Assembly: GCA_009663005.1 (NCBI GenBank)
Contig: VIGQ01002351.1
Location: forward strand, 1 to 35,029
From: Actinidia chinensis
Taxonomy: Eukaryota; Streptophyta; Magnoliopsida; Ericales; Actinidiaceae
Length of the DNA stretch: 35,029 nucleotides
Direction of reading: 5' to 3'
The notes below the pieces were generated by a model. It was not told where the DNA came from and searched no databases. It saw only the letters and a list, made by a program, of their open reading frames with translations. A program made the position numbers and the translations under genes. Shown piece after piece: positions 1 through 9,325 of the stretch (position 1 is its first letter; every line of letters begins with the position of its first letter).

Positions 1-194
1 AAAAGGAAATCTTGATTTCTGTGGTACACTTGCACTTCGGGATGCAAGACTATCTTACTGCGATTCCATGGAAGGTGACGAAAGGTGCTATGTGATGGCA
101 CATAGGGAATAAACAATGAACCCTTTATGTTACGTCTGGGATGAACACGGTACTTGCAAGGCTGCTTCATCCACCAGATGCAGACTACATGGGC

Positions 195-870
195 ACTTGA
201 GGCTTGGACCCTGTGATAAAGGCATGAGGCCATGATCACAAATGAAAATTGCAGGAGCTGAATCAACTAGATCTGGAATGTTGCGAGGATTGTGTCTATG
301 GAAAGCCAAAAAGAAAGTCAGCTTCCTCAAAACGTGCAGAGCCATACGCGCGAACGGTTGGAGCTTGTTCAACACCGATTGTGGGGACGCAGCTAAGTAC
401 GTTCCTTTGGGGATCATTTTACTTTGTCACATTCATTGATGATGCTATAAAGCTGTGGTTTATTTCTTGAAAACAAAAATCAAGTGTATTTGATGTATTC
501 AAGAATATGAGACTACAAGAAATGAGACGGTCTAAAGTTGAAGTCTTAAGGTCAGACAATGTGGAGACTATTGCTTGGATGAGTTCGAAAGGTAACGCGC
601 CTATGGATAAATCAAGACGAAGTACGTTCCTAGGAATCCACACAGAATGGGGTTGCCGCGCCGCATGAACAGACTATCACAGAGCGTGCACGTGGTATGA
701 GGATACATGCTTGGTTTGCCAAAATATTTGGGCAGATGCTGTGAGCACGGCCCATACTTATCAACCGAGGACCCTCGAAGTTTGTTTTGAACTGTGGGTT
801 GGCCCAAGAGCTTGGGACAGGAATAGAGGTAAACTTATCTCACCTCAAAATATTTGTTTGTGTCTCATAT
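195..870 (+). pseudogene. copia GAG-pre-integrase and integrase core (frameshifted)
   Basis: The pre-integrase zinc region starts near 198 (a degenerate LRLG block) and ends with CEDCVYGKPKRK at about 280-318. The integrase core follows: a degenerate HTDLWG block near 370, FVTFIDDA at about 421-445 and LRSDN at about 547-560. Later sequence matches the region around the third catalytic residue and the integrase C-terminal part, to about 870. These motifs fall in at least three frames. In intact elements this enzyme inserts the cDNA into the host chromosome. No continuous frame exists, so no functional product is expected as written. Confidence 0.8.
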
Positions 871-1319
871 GTTCATATTGAGGCAGAAAACAGTCTCAGC
901 TTGATCCAAATCCAGAGTGTATCATCAATTGGTTTTATGGGATAATGAACTTTGGTTATCGTTTTTGGGACATCGAAACTGCAAGTTCTAAGGAGTATAG
1001 ATGTGGTGTCAATGAGAAGCCATGTACAAGGACATATACGGGACAAAAGCAGCAAAAGCAAGGAGTTTGCAGAACGTTGAAAGATTTCTAAAAAACGATG
1101 TATTGATGCCCTAGAGATCAACATACCGTTAGAACTTAAGTTCCTCCCCCTGATCCTGTGTTGAAAGATCAACAGAATAACCTCAGAATCAGACACCAGC
1201 TCGTACATGTCATCTCTTACAGTACTTTGCTAGCTTACAGACCATGGTGAACCAGAATGGTATGAGAAGTCAGTGACAGGCCTAGGCAAAGTGAGTGGAG
1301 CAAATCCATGGATGATAAT

Positions 1320-2110
1320 GGACCTCCCCTCACAACTAACCAAACATCGGATTTGTGGAGTTGCCTCATGGTAAGAAGCCCTACAAACCAAGTGGGTTTA
1401 CAGATTGAAAGAAGAGCAGATGGTCAAGAGGTAAGGCTAGATTGGTTGCAAAGGGTTTCACAAAAGGCATGTGTAGTTTTACAGAAATCTTCTCTCCTGT
1501 TTTGTGAGTTATCAAATCATTCGGACAATCTGAGCTCTTGTGGTCCGTGGAAGATTGCATCTATAGTAGCTAGATGTAAAAACGGCATTTCTTCAGGGGA
1601 TTTAGAGAAGTACATCTATATGAGACACCAGAGGGTTATGAGAGGGCAAGGAAATATGTGTCAGCTAAGAAGAGCTTGTATGGTTTGAACCAAGCACCCA
1701 GACAGTGACATCAAGTTTGATGGGTTCATGTCTGACCATGTTTACCAAAGATCAGGCTGACCATTGTTGCTATTTCAAGAAGTTTCAAACATCATATATT
1801 TATTCTCTATTATATTGGATGACATGGCTTATTGCAGTATCACGCATGATGGAGAATTAACAAACGGGGAGCTGAAGGAGAGTCTATCCAAGAGATGCTC
1901 AATGAAGACCTTGGGTCTTTCGAAGATGATACTGGTATGCGATACTTTAGACAGAGCAAAAAAAATATGACACTATCACAAGCCGACTACATCGACAAAG
2001 TGCTGAAGAGATTTAGCATGGATAAAGCAAACCGTCGCACTCCCCTGGGAAGTCATTTTTAAGACTTTCAAGATTAAAGTCCAACTACAACCGGAAGAAA
2101 TAGGAGTACA
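1320..2110 (+). pseudogene. copia reverse transcriptase (RVT_2), frameshifted
   Basis: Canonical RVT_2 landmarks run in order: KWVYRLKEE at 1389-1416, RLVAKGF near 1437-1458, FTEIFSP at 1478-1498, SLYGLNQAPRQ at about 1672-1706, the catalytic Asp-Asp of the YVDD box (read here as LDDM, 1815-1826), and SQADYIDKVL at about 1978-2006. The tyrosine-valine part of YVDD is not preserved in the frame that keeps Asp-Asp. Landmarks lie in different frames, with gaps around 1500-1560 and 1706-1760. It would copy element RNA into DNA if intact. Family assignment is firm; functionality is very unlikely as written. Confidence 0.85.
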
Positions 2111-2114
2111 GTCA

Positions 2115-2790
2115 AAGGTACCATATGCTTCGGCCATTGGGTATCCTTTATGTATGTTATGGTCCATAACGAGGCCAGATATTGCTCAGCAGTTGGAAAT
2201 GATAAGCCGATTCATGAGTAATCCTAGAAAGGAGCACTGGAAAGCTTGAAGTGGGTTTTGAGGTATCTTAAGGGTACTAAGGATGCCGCTGTTGTTGTTA
2301 GGAGGCTCGGAGATCCGTCTACAAGGTTAAAATGTCAATTCTGACATGGCTGGAGATGTAGATTGCAGAAAGAGCACTACTCTCTGGCTATGTCTTCATT
2401 TGGGCCGCGCAGCTGTCAGTTTTGAATTTCGAGGATTGCAAGATTGTTCTCTTTCTACCACAGAATCGAAGTATTGGCTGCTACAAAGCTTGCCAGGAGA
2501 TGATTTTGGTTACAGAGTTTTAGAGAGAGGTTGGGTAAGGAGCATCCTCGAATTGCACTATCTACATTGAAGTCAAGTGCAATTCATTTGGCAACGAATT
2601 CAGCATTCCATGCCAAACGAACAGACAAATCGATAAACATTAGATACACTTCATCTGACACTCCTAGATGAAGGGTTTGATAAGCTTGGAGAAAGAATCC
2701 ACACAAATCAGAACCTGCAGATATGTTTCACACAAGTTGTGACCATTGACAAACTGAAGCTATGTGCAGCTTCAGTGGGTCTTCTAGTAT
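2115..2790 (+). pseudogene. copia RNase H and pol C-terminus (frameshifted)
   Basis: Directly downstream of the reverse transcriptase are the conserved connection segment VPYASAIG (about 2117-2141), TRPDIA (about 2170-2187), SRFMSNPRKEHW and LRYLKGT (about 2207-2280). These are followed by the RNase H block DMAGDVDCRKST (2344-2380) and the DC..LSTTES block (2427-2468). A degenerate LATN segment near 2585-2620 and a ThrLysLeu-type tail at about 2700-2790 complete the usual copia pol C-terminus. The 74-codon open stretch at 2346-2570 is the longest continuous part. Confidence 0.8.
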
Positions 2791-2875
2791 TAGGGCCGTA
2801 AATGCCACAACACCGTTTGAGTAATATTGAAACAAGTGGGAGTTTACCACCCTGAGGAGCAGTTTGGTGGTCAGC

Positions 2876-2889
2876 TTCCAGTGGGAGAT
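2876..2889 (+). other. polypurine tract of copia element 1
   Basis: The purine-rich segment cagtgggagat lies directly before the LTR that starts TGTTCG. This is the standard plus-strand priming site position and resembles the widely seen copia form GTGGGAGATTGTT. Confidence 0.75.
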
Positions 2890-3346
2890 TGTTCGTATGT
2901 GGAATGTGGAGCCTGAACATTTCAAAGTCTACAATTACGGCTGAGTCTTAGTCTTCGATTGCGGCTAAGTCCCAATTCCTACAATTGTGGCAAGTCCAAG
3001 TCTACCTTTGTGGCAAGTCCATTCTCCTATGCGGCCTGATGACATCATTGCTTAGTAAGTCATCCTCTTCTAGTTTCTCTATAAATAGATGTTGAAGTCC
3101 TAGGAAATGATAAGAAGGTAGCTAAGGTTAATAGAGAGGGAGAAAAAGTGAGGGAGAAATGTAATCGTAACTTGTTTTTAAGTGAATTGAGATCGGTGTG
3201 GCCGTGACGTAGGGCTTAAGGCCAAACCACGTAAAATTTCTCTGTGTCCCCTTTTATTGTTTGTTTTCTTCACTTGCTTGTTTATGTGCGTGTTGTCATT
3301 CCCGATCCATTAGGGTGAAAATCCCATTGGTGTTTTTATCCCAACA
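2890..3346 (+). repeat. 3' LTR of copia element 1 (about 457 bp)
   Basis: Begins TGTTCG just after the polypurine tract and ends in CCAACA, giving the TG...CA termini expected of an LTR. U3 carries short imperfect tandem motifs built on 'tgtggcaagtcc' and 'ttgcggctaagtcc' (about 2930-3025). A TATA box lies at 3078-3090. The end of the LTR is fixed by comparison with the uninterrupted fibrillarin introns at 17450 and 31855. The matching 5' LTR is outside the window. Confidence 0.8.
3078..3090 (+). promoter_or_regulatory. TATA box in LTR 1
   Basis: tctataaatagat inside the LTR, about 190 bp downstream of the LTR start. It is a good plant TATA box and likely marks the U3/R boundary. Confidence 0.6.
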
Positions 3347-3436
3347 GATATCGTCTACAGAAAGCCATAGTGTGTTAAGGACAAACTTGATGGATATAAC
3401 ACAACAATGACCTCCAGCTTTCAGGAAATATGACGC
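3347..3436 (-). pseudogene. FIB: fibrillarin fragment A, intron plus 3' part of penultimate exon
   Basis: Matches the fibrillarin intron and penultimate exon at 17450-17540 and 31855-31945. The donor site (minus strand, AAG|GTTTG form) is near 3387, with one base lost compared with the other copies. The exon reads leftward from about 3436 until copia element 2 cuts it; its remaining few codons resume at 6960-6972. The last fibrillarin exon of this copy should lie beyond copia element 1, left of the window. Two independent copia insertions within about 100 bp destroy this copy. Confidence 0.75.
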
Positions 3437-3550
3437 ATATCAAGAAATAACACTCTGAAATTTATATTTTTTTTTTGCTTCTTTGAAGTCATTAAAGTGG
3501 TGTATTTTTTGGCAATTTTGGAAGTCCACCTGTAATCTAAAGGTGTCCGA

Positions 3551-4460
3551 ATGGCTGACAGTGCACTACCCACAAAGGAGCAATCTGAGGCAACCCAAAT
3601 TGCTAATGAATGTCCACAAGTTATTTCTAATGCAGAGAACCTGTTATCCAATGCAAAGTTCGAGTGGAGAAATCAAATTGGCACCAACACTTTGGCATGT
3701 GGCAATGCGAAGCCCTAGATTTTATTTCGAGAAGGATCCCATATTGCCTTGGAGCCAGCCCAAGGATTGTCGAATGAAGATTGGACTTTGTAAATCGGCA
3801 AGCTTGTGGTCGATCTGATTGTGGCTTAGCAAGGACCAGAATTACTTTGTCATAGGAGACTTTGGCCACAAGGCCTTTGGAAGAACTGGAGGACAAGTAC
3901 ATGACAAAAGCATAGAGAACCGACTCTACTTGAAGAAACGCTCTTCGTTTCAGGTACAAAAAGGTACACCTATGATTGAGCACCTGGATAATTTCAACAG
4001 ATTCTCGCTAATTTACAGAATCTAGATGTTTGAAATTATTGATAAGGATTTTGCACTGCTGTTTTGAATTCTCCTGGCCTGAAACTTTTGATCATTTAGA
4101 CCACACTCTTTTATATGGAAACGATGAGGTTAAATTACAGTGATATTTCTAAATGCTTTGGTGAACATGAGTATCGGAGAAATGATCAATTTGATCACAC
4201 AGATACTACAACAAACCATAAGCACTGACGGTATCCAGAGGCAAGGACAAACAACAGAAACTGACAATCTGTGGTCGAGGCAGATCTCGCTCAAAAGGAG
4301 ATCATCATGGAGGCGTCCTGCGAAGGACAATGTGCTTACTGTCACCTAAGAAGGCACTGGAAGAAAGACATCCTAATAAGGGACAAGTCAACTGGCAAAT
4401 GTTTGCACAAAATTTGTGAGAAGAGACTCAGCATTTTCATCAGTTTTTCATCTTCTACAA
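3551..4460 (+). pseudogene. copia gag with CCHC zinc knuckle (frameshifted)
   Basis: Starts at an ATG with the typical copia gag N-terminus MADSALP. Further motifs are LEDKYMTKS (about 3889), NRLYLKKR (about 3920), IEHLDNFNR (about 3975-4002), LLYGNDEVK near 4110 and a zinc knuckle CAYCHLRRHWKKD at 4331-4369, where the fourth ligand Cys is replaced by Asp. UBN2-type gag proteins assemble the cytoplasmic particle. Several frame changes interrupt it. The family call rests on order and spacing of these motifs. Confidence 0.8.
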
Positions 4461-4474
4461 TCCGTCTTATATAT

Positions 4475-5770
4475 GGATTCCTAGACTCTGGATGCTCCTA
4501 TCATATGTGTCCCAATCGGTATTGGTTTCTCAATCTGAGGAGCTTGATGGAGGTGGTTGTTTGTGATGAGCAATAACAATACTTGCCAGACAAAAGTATA
4601 GGAATGATACGCCTGAGATGCAGATGGTACAAACAAGACGCCTTATAGAGGTTAGATATGTTCCTGATCTAAAGAAAATGATCTCCTCTATGTATGGGCT
4701 AGATTCCAGCGTACAAAGGTAAACATGAAGGTGGAGTCCTGAAGGTTGTAGCGAGGAGCATTCTTGCCATGAAAGGGTACTCAAAAGGGAAATCATATTT
4801 TTCTTGATGGGCATACATCATGGAAAGAGCATCCGCTTGTACCCAGTTCCCGGATGATTCATCTGATACCTTCCGACTATGGCATATGCGCTTAGGGCAT
4901 GGCGGGGAGAAGCTTTACAAAACTTGGTAAATGCAAGAAAACTGAAAGGTGCAAGAGTGGAAAACTTGACTTCTGTGACACTGTATTGTAGGCAAGCAAG
5001 ACAAGAGTAAATTTGGCACCGGCTATCTCGTACAAAGGGAACACTATACTACTGCTACCGATGTTTTGGGGACCTTCTCAGAATGCTTCATTCGGAGGAA
5101 AACATTGGTTGTTACTTTATTGATGATTTCCTCAAGCTATATTTGGTATATCCTATGAGCACAAAAATGAAGTTCTGGTATCTTCCTTAAGTGGAAGAAA
5201 TGATAGAGACTCAGACAGGTAGAAAATCAAGAAGCGTAGATCAGATAATGGAGGGAATACAAAGTTCAGACCCTTTCCAGAAGATCTGTCCAAAATGAGG
5301 GATAGTCCGCCATTTTAACTGTACCTAGGCACGGCACCACAACAAACGGTGTAGCAGAAGGATGAATCGTACCTTGGTACAATGTACGATGCATGTTGTC
5401 CCCATTCAAGTTGAGTAGTTTTTTTGGGCAGAAGCTTTATCATATGCTTCTTTCATTATCAACAGACTTCCAGCATCAGGGCACTAATGAAAAACTCCAC
5501 AGGGGTATGGGTCTGGACAACCCGCTTTGATTAGGATTGTCTGCATATATTCGGATTTCCATCATATTTCCGTTTGAAAGAATCCCAAACTAAACCTAAG
5601 TCAAGAAAGCTATTTCCTGGGGTTTTAGTGAAGGGAGTTTAAAGCATTCCTTTAGGGAATCCTGAGTCCAAGAAGAATCGTACTAAAGCCGCGATTTACC
5701 TTGACGAGTCTGCAATCTAAAATAGACAACTTCAGAAAGAGAAGAATACCCAAAGTCCGTCAGGCAGGTG
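4475..5770 (+). pseudogene. copia protease, pre-integrase and integrase (frameshifted)
   Basis: The aspartic protease signature appears as DSGCSYHM at 4484-4507. The pre-integrase domain contains LWHMRLGHGG at 4877-4908, giving the His residues of the zinc-binding region. Integrase follows with RSDNGGN at about 5237-5258, a degenerate NNGVAER block near 5340, and FWAEALSYASFIINRLP at 5426-5472. A C-terminal tail runs to about 5730. Frame changes occur throughout. Confidence 0.75.
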
Positions 5771-5999
5771 GAGTTTGAGATTCCCTACGAATCAAAAACA
5801 CTCAGTTTAACGCATCCTGAATAGGATTCTGATCATCCTGAATATGGATTCCGATGAAAGCCTGGGTTGAGGTGGAGGATCAAGACCAGCATCAATCCCA
5901 GAGGTCAGACACAACCAGAATCTATTGCCACTAGTAAACCGAGAGAAATATCCCAAAAAACCAGCTTGGTATAACTGACATGGTGGCACTACGCTCTTC

Positions 6000-6255
6000 C
6001 ATTACCGGAGATGATATTCCAACAATTACAGAGAAGCTGTGCAGATATGGAATCTAACAACTGGAAGCTGGCAATGGAGACAGAGAGATTGAGGTCACTC
6101 TATCAGAATCAGACTTGGAATTTGTCCACTTCCAAAAAGGCAAGAAATCGATTGACTTATAAATGGGTCTTTGCCAAGAAGGAAGTGTTCCTAGCAAAGA
6201 CAGTATCATCAGCATGTAGAGAAAGCTTTTTGAGTAGGAAATCGCATGTGTGAGA
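6000..6255 (+). pseudogene. truncated copia reverse transcriptase N-terminus
   Basis: Contains MESNNWKLAMETE, NQTWNL (6105-6123) and KWVFAKKE (about 6161-6184), the very start of RVT_2. The palm domain, catalytic Asp-Asp box and RNase H are not found downstream. The sequence from 6255 to 6575 has no clear pol match. This indicates an internal deletion of roughly 2 kb compared with a complete copia pol. Confidence 0.65.
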
Positions 6256-6574
6256 AGGCTCGCCCCAGAATAGAGATCTCATTATCTTAGTTCATGGCAT
6301 ATCTTAACACCAGCATCTGTGAGAAGATTTCAATTGGTAAATCTCAGTTTATATGGTCACCTGATTTGGTTCGATTGTCCTCCAACAATTGTGATTCATG
6401 AGTTTGAACTTAGTTTGTTTGGATCACCTAGTTTTGGTTCGATATATCTCGAACCATCTGTGAGTTATTGAAGTCAGAAGAGCTCGGCAAGGTGGAGCTA
6501 CAAAAAGTGCGAGAAGATCTGACTCTGGTGCCTAGGGGCGCAATTGAGGCAGCAATCTTTTCAGGGAAGTTGCG

Positions 6575-6587
6575 CCAAGGTGGAGAT
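6575..6587 (+). other. polypurine tract of copia element 2
   Basis: ccaaggtggagat lies immediately before the LTR start (tttggattgtggc), matching the common copia arrangement. Confidence 0.55.
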
Positions 6588-6959
6588 TTTGGATTGTGGC
6601 TTTGGCTGGTGCCTCACTTTGTCACAAGTCATCCATTATGGCTAGTCTTGAATTGTGGCTTATAGAAAGTCTTCAATGTGGCTAGTCCTCCATTGTGGCT
6701 CTTGGATCTTCCATTGTAAGGCTCTACCCTCACCTATTTATACCCCTCCTCTCCTCACTTGTAAATCATCCCACAAGTGTTCATCTGAGCTTGTAATAAC
6801 TCCTCAGTGAGGATCTTGAGAGAGGTTTGTCTTTTGTAACCTTTGCAAGTTTATATTGGACTTGTTGTCCCCGTGGGACTTAGCGATTTGCCGAACTACG
6901 TAAACGCTTGTTTTCTTGTTTGTGGTTTTATTTGTTAGCTTGAATCATTAGGGCCAACA
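6588..6959 (+). repeat. 3' LTR of copia element 2 (about 372 bp)
   Basis: Runs from the polypurine tract to CCAACA at 6959, where fibrillarin exon sequence resumes. U3 contains four or five imperfect tandem copies of an 18-25 bp motif of the type 'cattgtggctagtcttcaa' (about 6590-6710). The terminal CCAACA and the repeated tggc/agtc motif resemble LTR 1, suggesting related families. A TATA-like tatttatac is at 6735-6743. Confidence 0.7.
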
Positions 6960-7233
6960 CTAATCTCCTTGCGTGCAGGAAACAGGAAAATACCAGAAAA
7001 CTGAGATTTGCAGTCAGAAATCTGTCGAAGTACCATTTTTGAAAAAATACTTCATAATTTCAGTATTTTGTAAAAAGTAATTTCCACCAAAGCATTAATC
7101 ACAATCTGGAACCTGGAGGATGATTCTCAGCACAGAAGAAGTCTGAATGCCACCCAACCTGTTTTGGTGGTTTTGTTAATGTTGAACAAGGTAAAATATC
7201 TAATTTTACTTGGCAAAAAAACAGTCCATATTA

Positions 7234-7503
7234 TGAGTTCTTGCAAACAGCATAGCAGTTTGTGCATGCAAATGCCCACCAGTCGGAACCAAAATTCATG
7301 ACCTATAACCCCAGGAATTTATTATAAGATCTAGTCAAGTAGCAAATGTGCCAGTAATCGTTTCTATAAATAATGAGTTTGTGGCCAACAGCATAAGCAA
7401 GTTGTGCATCAATGAACCAAGTCGGAACAAATTCATGACGTACACCCAAGGAATTTGCGTATAAGATCTATGTCAATACAAATGTCAGTAATGGGTCTAG
7501 TTT
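7234..7503. repeat. tandem dimer in fibrillarin flank, unit A
   Basis: Two direct copies of a roughly 130-140 bp sequence (7234-7373 and 7374-7503). Each holds gcaaacagcataagcaagtt-type, aagtcggaac, attcatgac and ataagatct blocks in order. The same dimer occurs at 17820-18108 and 32249-32522, so it arose before the large unit was multiplied. Confidence 0.75.
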
Positions 7504-7580
7504 TAGTCAAAAGGCATTGCAAAACCATACGAGAAGCACAAGGTACGGAGGCCCGTATGGCATCCATCCCCCCATGATAC

Positions 7581-7614
7581 TTTTTTTTTTTTATCGTTCC
7601 CCCCCCCCGGGGGG
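7581..7614. repeat. homopolymer cluster T12 / C10 / G6
   Basis: A run of 12 T, then 10 C and 6 G, where unit B and C read ordinary sequence (catgataacttttatac...). The homopolymers look inflated and are probably a base-calling or polishing artefact. Confidence 0.7.
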
Positions 7615-7784
7615 AAAACGTTTAATTGCAAGTCTACAAAAGTCACCCAAAGTCACCAACTTAAAAATTTGATCTGCCGTCTAAGAAGGTGACAACCAAC
7701 TATGCACAAGAACCATCAAAATTCCCGACATATTCAGTTCTACCATCCATGTATGTACCCAATCACTTTCGAAACCATTATATT

Positions 7785-8160
7785 ACGTTTTCCGCACCGG
7801 AGGGCGCTTCATCTTGATCTTTCGGGTATCACGTGCCGAGGCCAACGTCGATCGGTGACGTCACTGAGGTTGAGCCGAGCCTACCTGTGAGTGGCTTTGG
7901 GTGTCTTCAGTGGCAATCGGTGGACAATGTCGGTGTACAGAGTCGACTCACTCGAGTTTTGCATCCTCAGTAGGGACACTGTCTCTTCCATCGTCGACCT
8001 GGTGTCCATTGTTTTTGCAGTCGGACCCAAAATGATGGTGTTAAAACGAAAAACACAAACATTGGGGCCACTTTGTGGAGCCGGCCGTATCGCCGGTTCA
8101 CGTTCTCCAGATCATTCGGCCGACGTGATCGTGACCTCACTTCGTAACGGGGACACTCAT
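7785..8160 (-). pseudogene. C2-domain (SRC2-like) protein, 3'-truncated copy, unit A
   Basis: A minus-strand start codon at 8160 opens a frame beginning MSVP, and after one base shift RYEV, followed by NDLENVNRRYGRLHK. This matches the first strands of plant SRC2-type C2 domains (RYELEVTI..A.DLKNVN.. pattern). Frame-shifted remnants of VWVDP.., TKVDEEGDT and KLKRPSGRPQGK-type segments follow down to about 7785. The Tyr/Pro-rich and Gly-rich tail present in the 26247-27019 copy is absent because the gene is joined here to the fibrillarin fragment. C2 domains of this type bind membranes, often in a calcium-dependent way. Confidence 0.7.
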
Positions 8161-8213
8161 TATAGGTGTAACTGGAATTAGAGGAAATTAAGAAGACGCC
8201 GTTTGAATGGTGG

Positions 8214-8222
8214 TATTTATAG
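8214..8222 (-). promoter_or_regulatory. TATA box of C2-domain gene, unit A
   Basis: On the minus strand this reads CTATAAATA, about 55 bp upstream of the ATG at 8160. The matching place in unit B (about 27079-27088) reads a damaged version. Confidence 0.55.
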
Positions 8223-8229
8223 CTTTTCA

Positions 8230-9320
8230 TGGAGAACCGCTTGGATTTTACTAGTCATGTTGTATTCCTAAATACCACCCAATAAATAGTCCTTCATTGT
8301 AAATTGCATCTAAATAACTCGACGAATACTTTATTAACCCCTTGACCTTTGTGCCGTTAAAATTCTATTCGCGTGCGTTTGGTAAGGAATATTTTGGTCA
8401 AGTGAACTGCCAGGAAAGGTTAAGATGGAAAGGAATAAGATTTACCGAATAAGGATTAGATACGAAGAGAATCATTATGGACGTCCAATTAATTAATTTA
8501 CATGGGAATTGGTTGGGCCTGCTTGGGCATGTTTATTCAGAGTCCGAAGTTGGTGAGTTGTTCGTCAAAAAGTTAGGTAATCTCTTTTTTTTATCCTCTG
8601 TACATTTACCTAATCTGCCCTTGGCACTTTTTTAACTTTTAATTATATCATTAACCTTTTAGAATTTAGTCACTTCACTTATGTTATTCAATCTCACCTT
8701 TCGATCAACTTATTAAATCAACATACCGTCTTTTTCTTCATAGGGTAACATGGTGTCTTCTTTATATCTCTTTAATTAACTATATGGATGGGAAATTTCA
8801 CATTGATTCGTCCACATACCTGCACGGTTGATTGAAACAATTGCAGTTGAGGGTATAATGTGAGATTTTAGTAAAAGTATAAGGATCTAAAGTGTAAATT
8901 ACCTAAAGTTGCCCAATAAACAAATGTTTTAACCCAACACCTAGAAAATATGGGACAAAATGCGTATTTTGTAGATCCAATAAAAGTCTTGTTTGGCGAT
9001 AGTCCAAGAAGAAGTTTTGTTAATAAACTCTTGAGTTTTTTTTGTTTTTGTTAATCGCTGATGACTATCATCTTGGAGTGTCGTTGTGAATTACCATCAT
9101 ACCACCAACAGTAAACTAAAAAAACATACACGGCAACTCCATTATAATTACGATAAATTAATCAAAAAAAAACCCATTAGCCAAATAATATCCATCCAGA
9201 AAGCTAACAACAAAAATCAAGTATAATAAAATCAGATCTTCACATTAAAAAAATAAAAAGAAAGAATTAATTCTACCATATAGCTAGTACAACTATCACT
9301 ATATTAGTAACTAAAAACAA
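8230..9320. other. spacer between C2 gene and F-box gene, unit A
   Basis: About 1.1 kb of AT-rich sequence lying upstream of the C2 gene and downstream of the F-box gene. It aligns along its length with 27090-28250 in unit B. No further gene was recognised. Confidence 0.6.
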
Positions 9321-9325
9321 GCCAA

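Larger units (their letters stand above)
1..3346 (+). mobile_element. Ty1/copia LTR retrotransposon 1, 5' end outside window
   Basis: A degraded copia element read in the + direction. Domain order is pre-integrase zinc region, integrase, reverse transcriptase, RNase H, polypurine tract and 3' LTR. Having integrase before reverse transcriptase is diagnostic for copia rather than gypsy. Gag, protease and the 5' LTR would lie left of base 1. All domains are readable only with frequent frame changes, so the element is dead or badly sequenced. It ends at 3346 in CA, and the sequence that follows matches the fibrillarin intron found intact at 17450 and 31855. This places its insertion in that intron; the right flank starts gatat, a likely 5-bp target duplication whose partner is outside the window. 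Confidence 0.9.
3437..6959 (+). mobile_element. Ty1/copia element 2, no 5' LTR, inserted in fibrillarin exon A
   Basis: A second copia element in + orientation. It carries gag with a zinc knuckle, protease active-site motif, pre-integrase, integrase and only the start of reverse transcriptase, then a 3' LTR ending at 6959. The right boundary is exact because fibrillarin exon sequence resumes at 6960. The left boundary near 3437 is inferred from where homology with 17540 stops. No LTR or tRNA-Met primer site is visible between 3437 and the gag start at 3551. Most of reverse transcriptase and RNase H is missing between about 6250 and 6575. The element is thus deleted at the 5' end and internally, or misassembled. 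Confidence 0.8.
6960..7768 (-). pseudogene. FIB: fibrillarin fragment A, rest of exon plus upstream intron sequence
   Basis: The first bases (6960-6972) complete the penultimate exon broken by copia element 2, followed on the minus strand by the acceptor-side sequence. From 6973 to 7768 the sequence aligns with 17558-18350 (unit B) and 31967-32780 (unit C) and is presumed intron or flank. No other fibrillarin exon is present. Homology stops at about 7768, where it abuts a truncated C2-domain gene. Confidence 0.7.

Noticed and set aside
7234..7503. CRISPR-like direct repeats
   Set aside because: Only two long direct copies per site in plant nuclear DNA, no short regular repeats with spacers.
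7891..8181. 96-codon + strand open frame
   Set aside because: Antisense to the truncated C2-domain gene.
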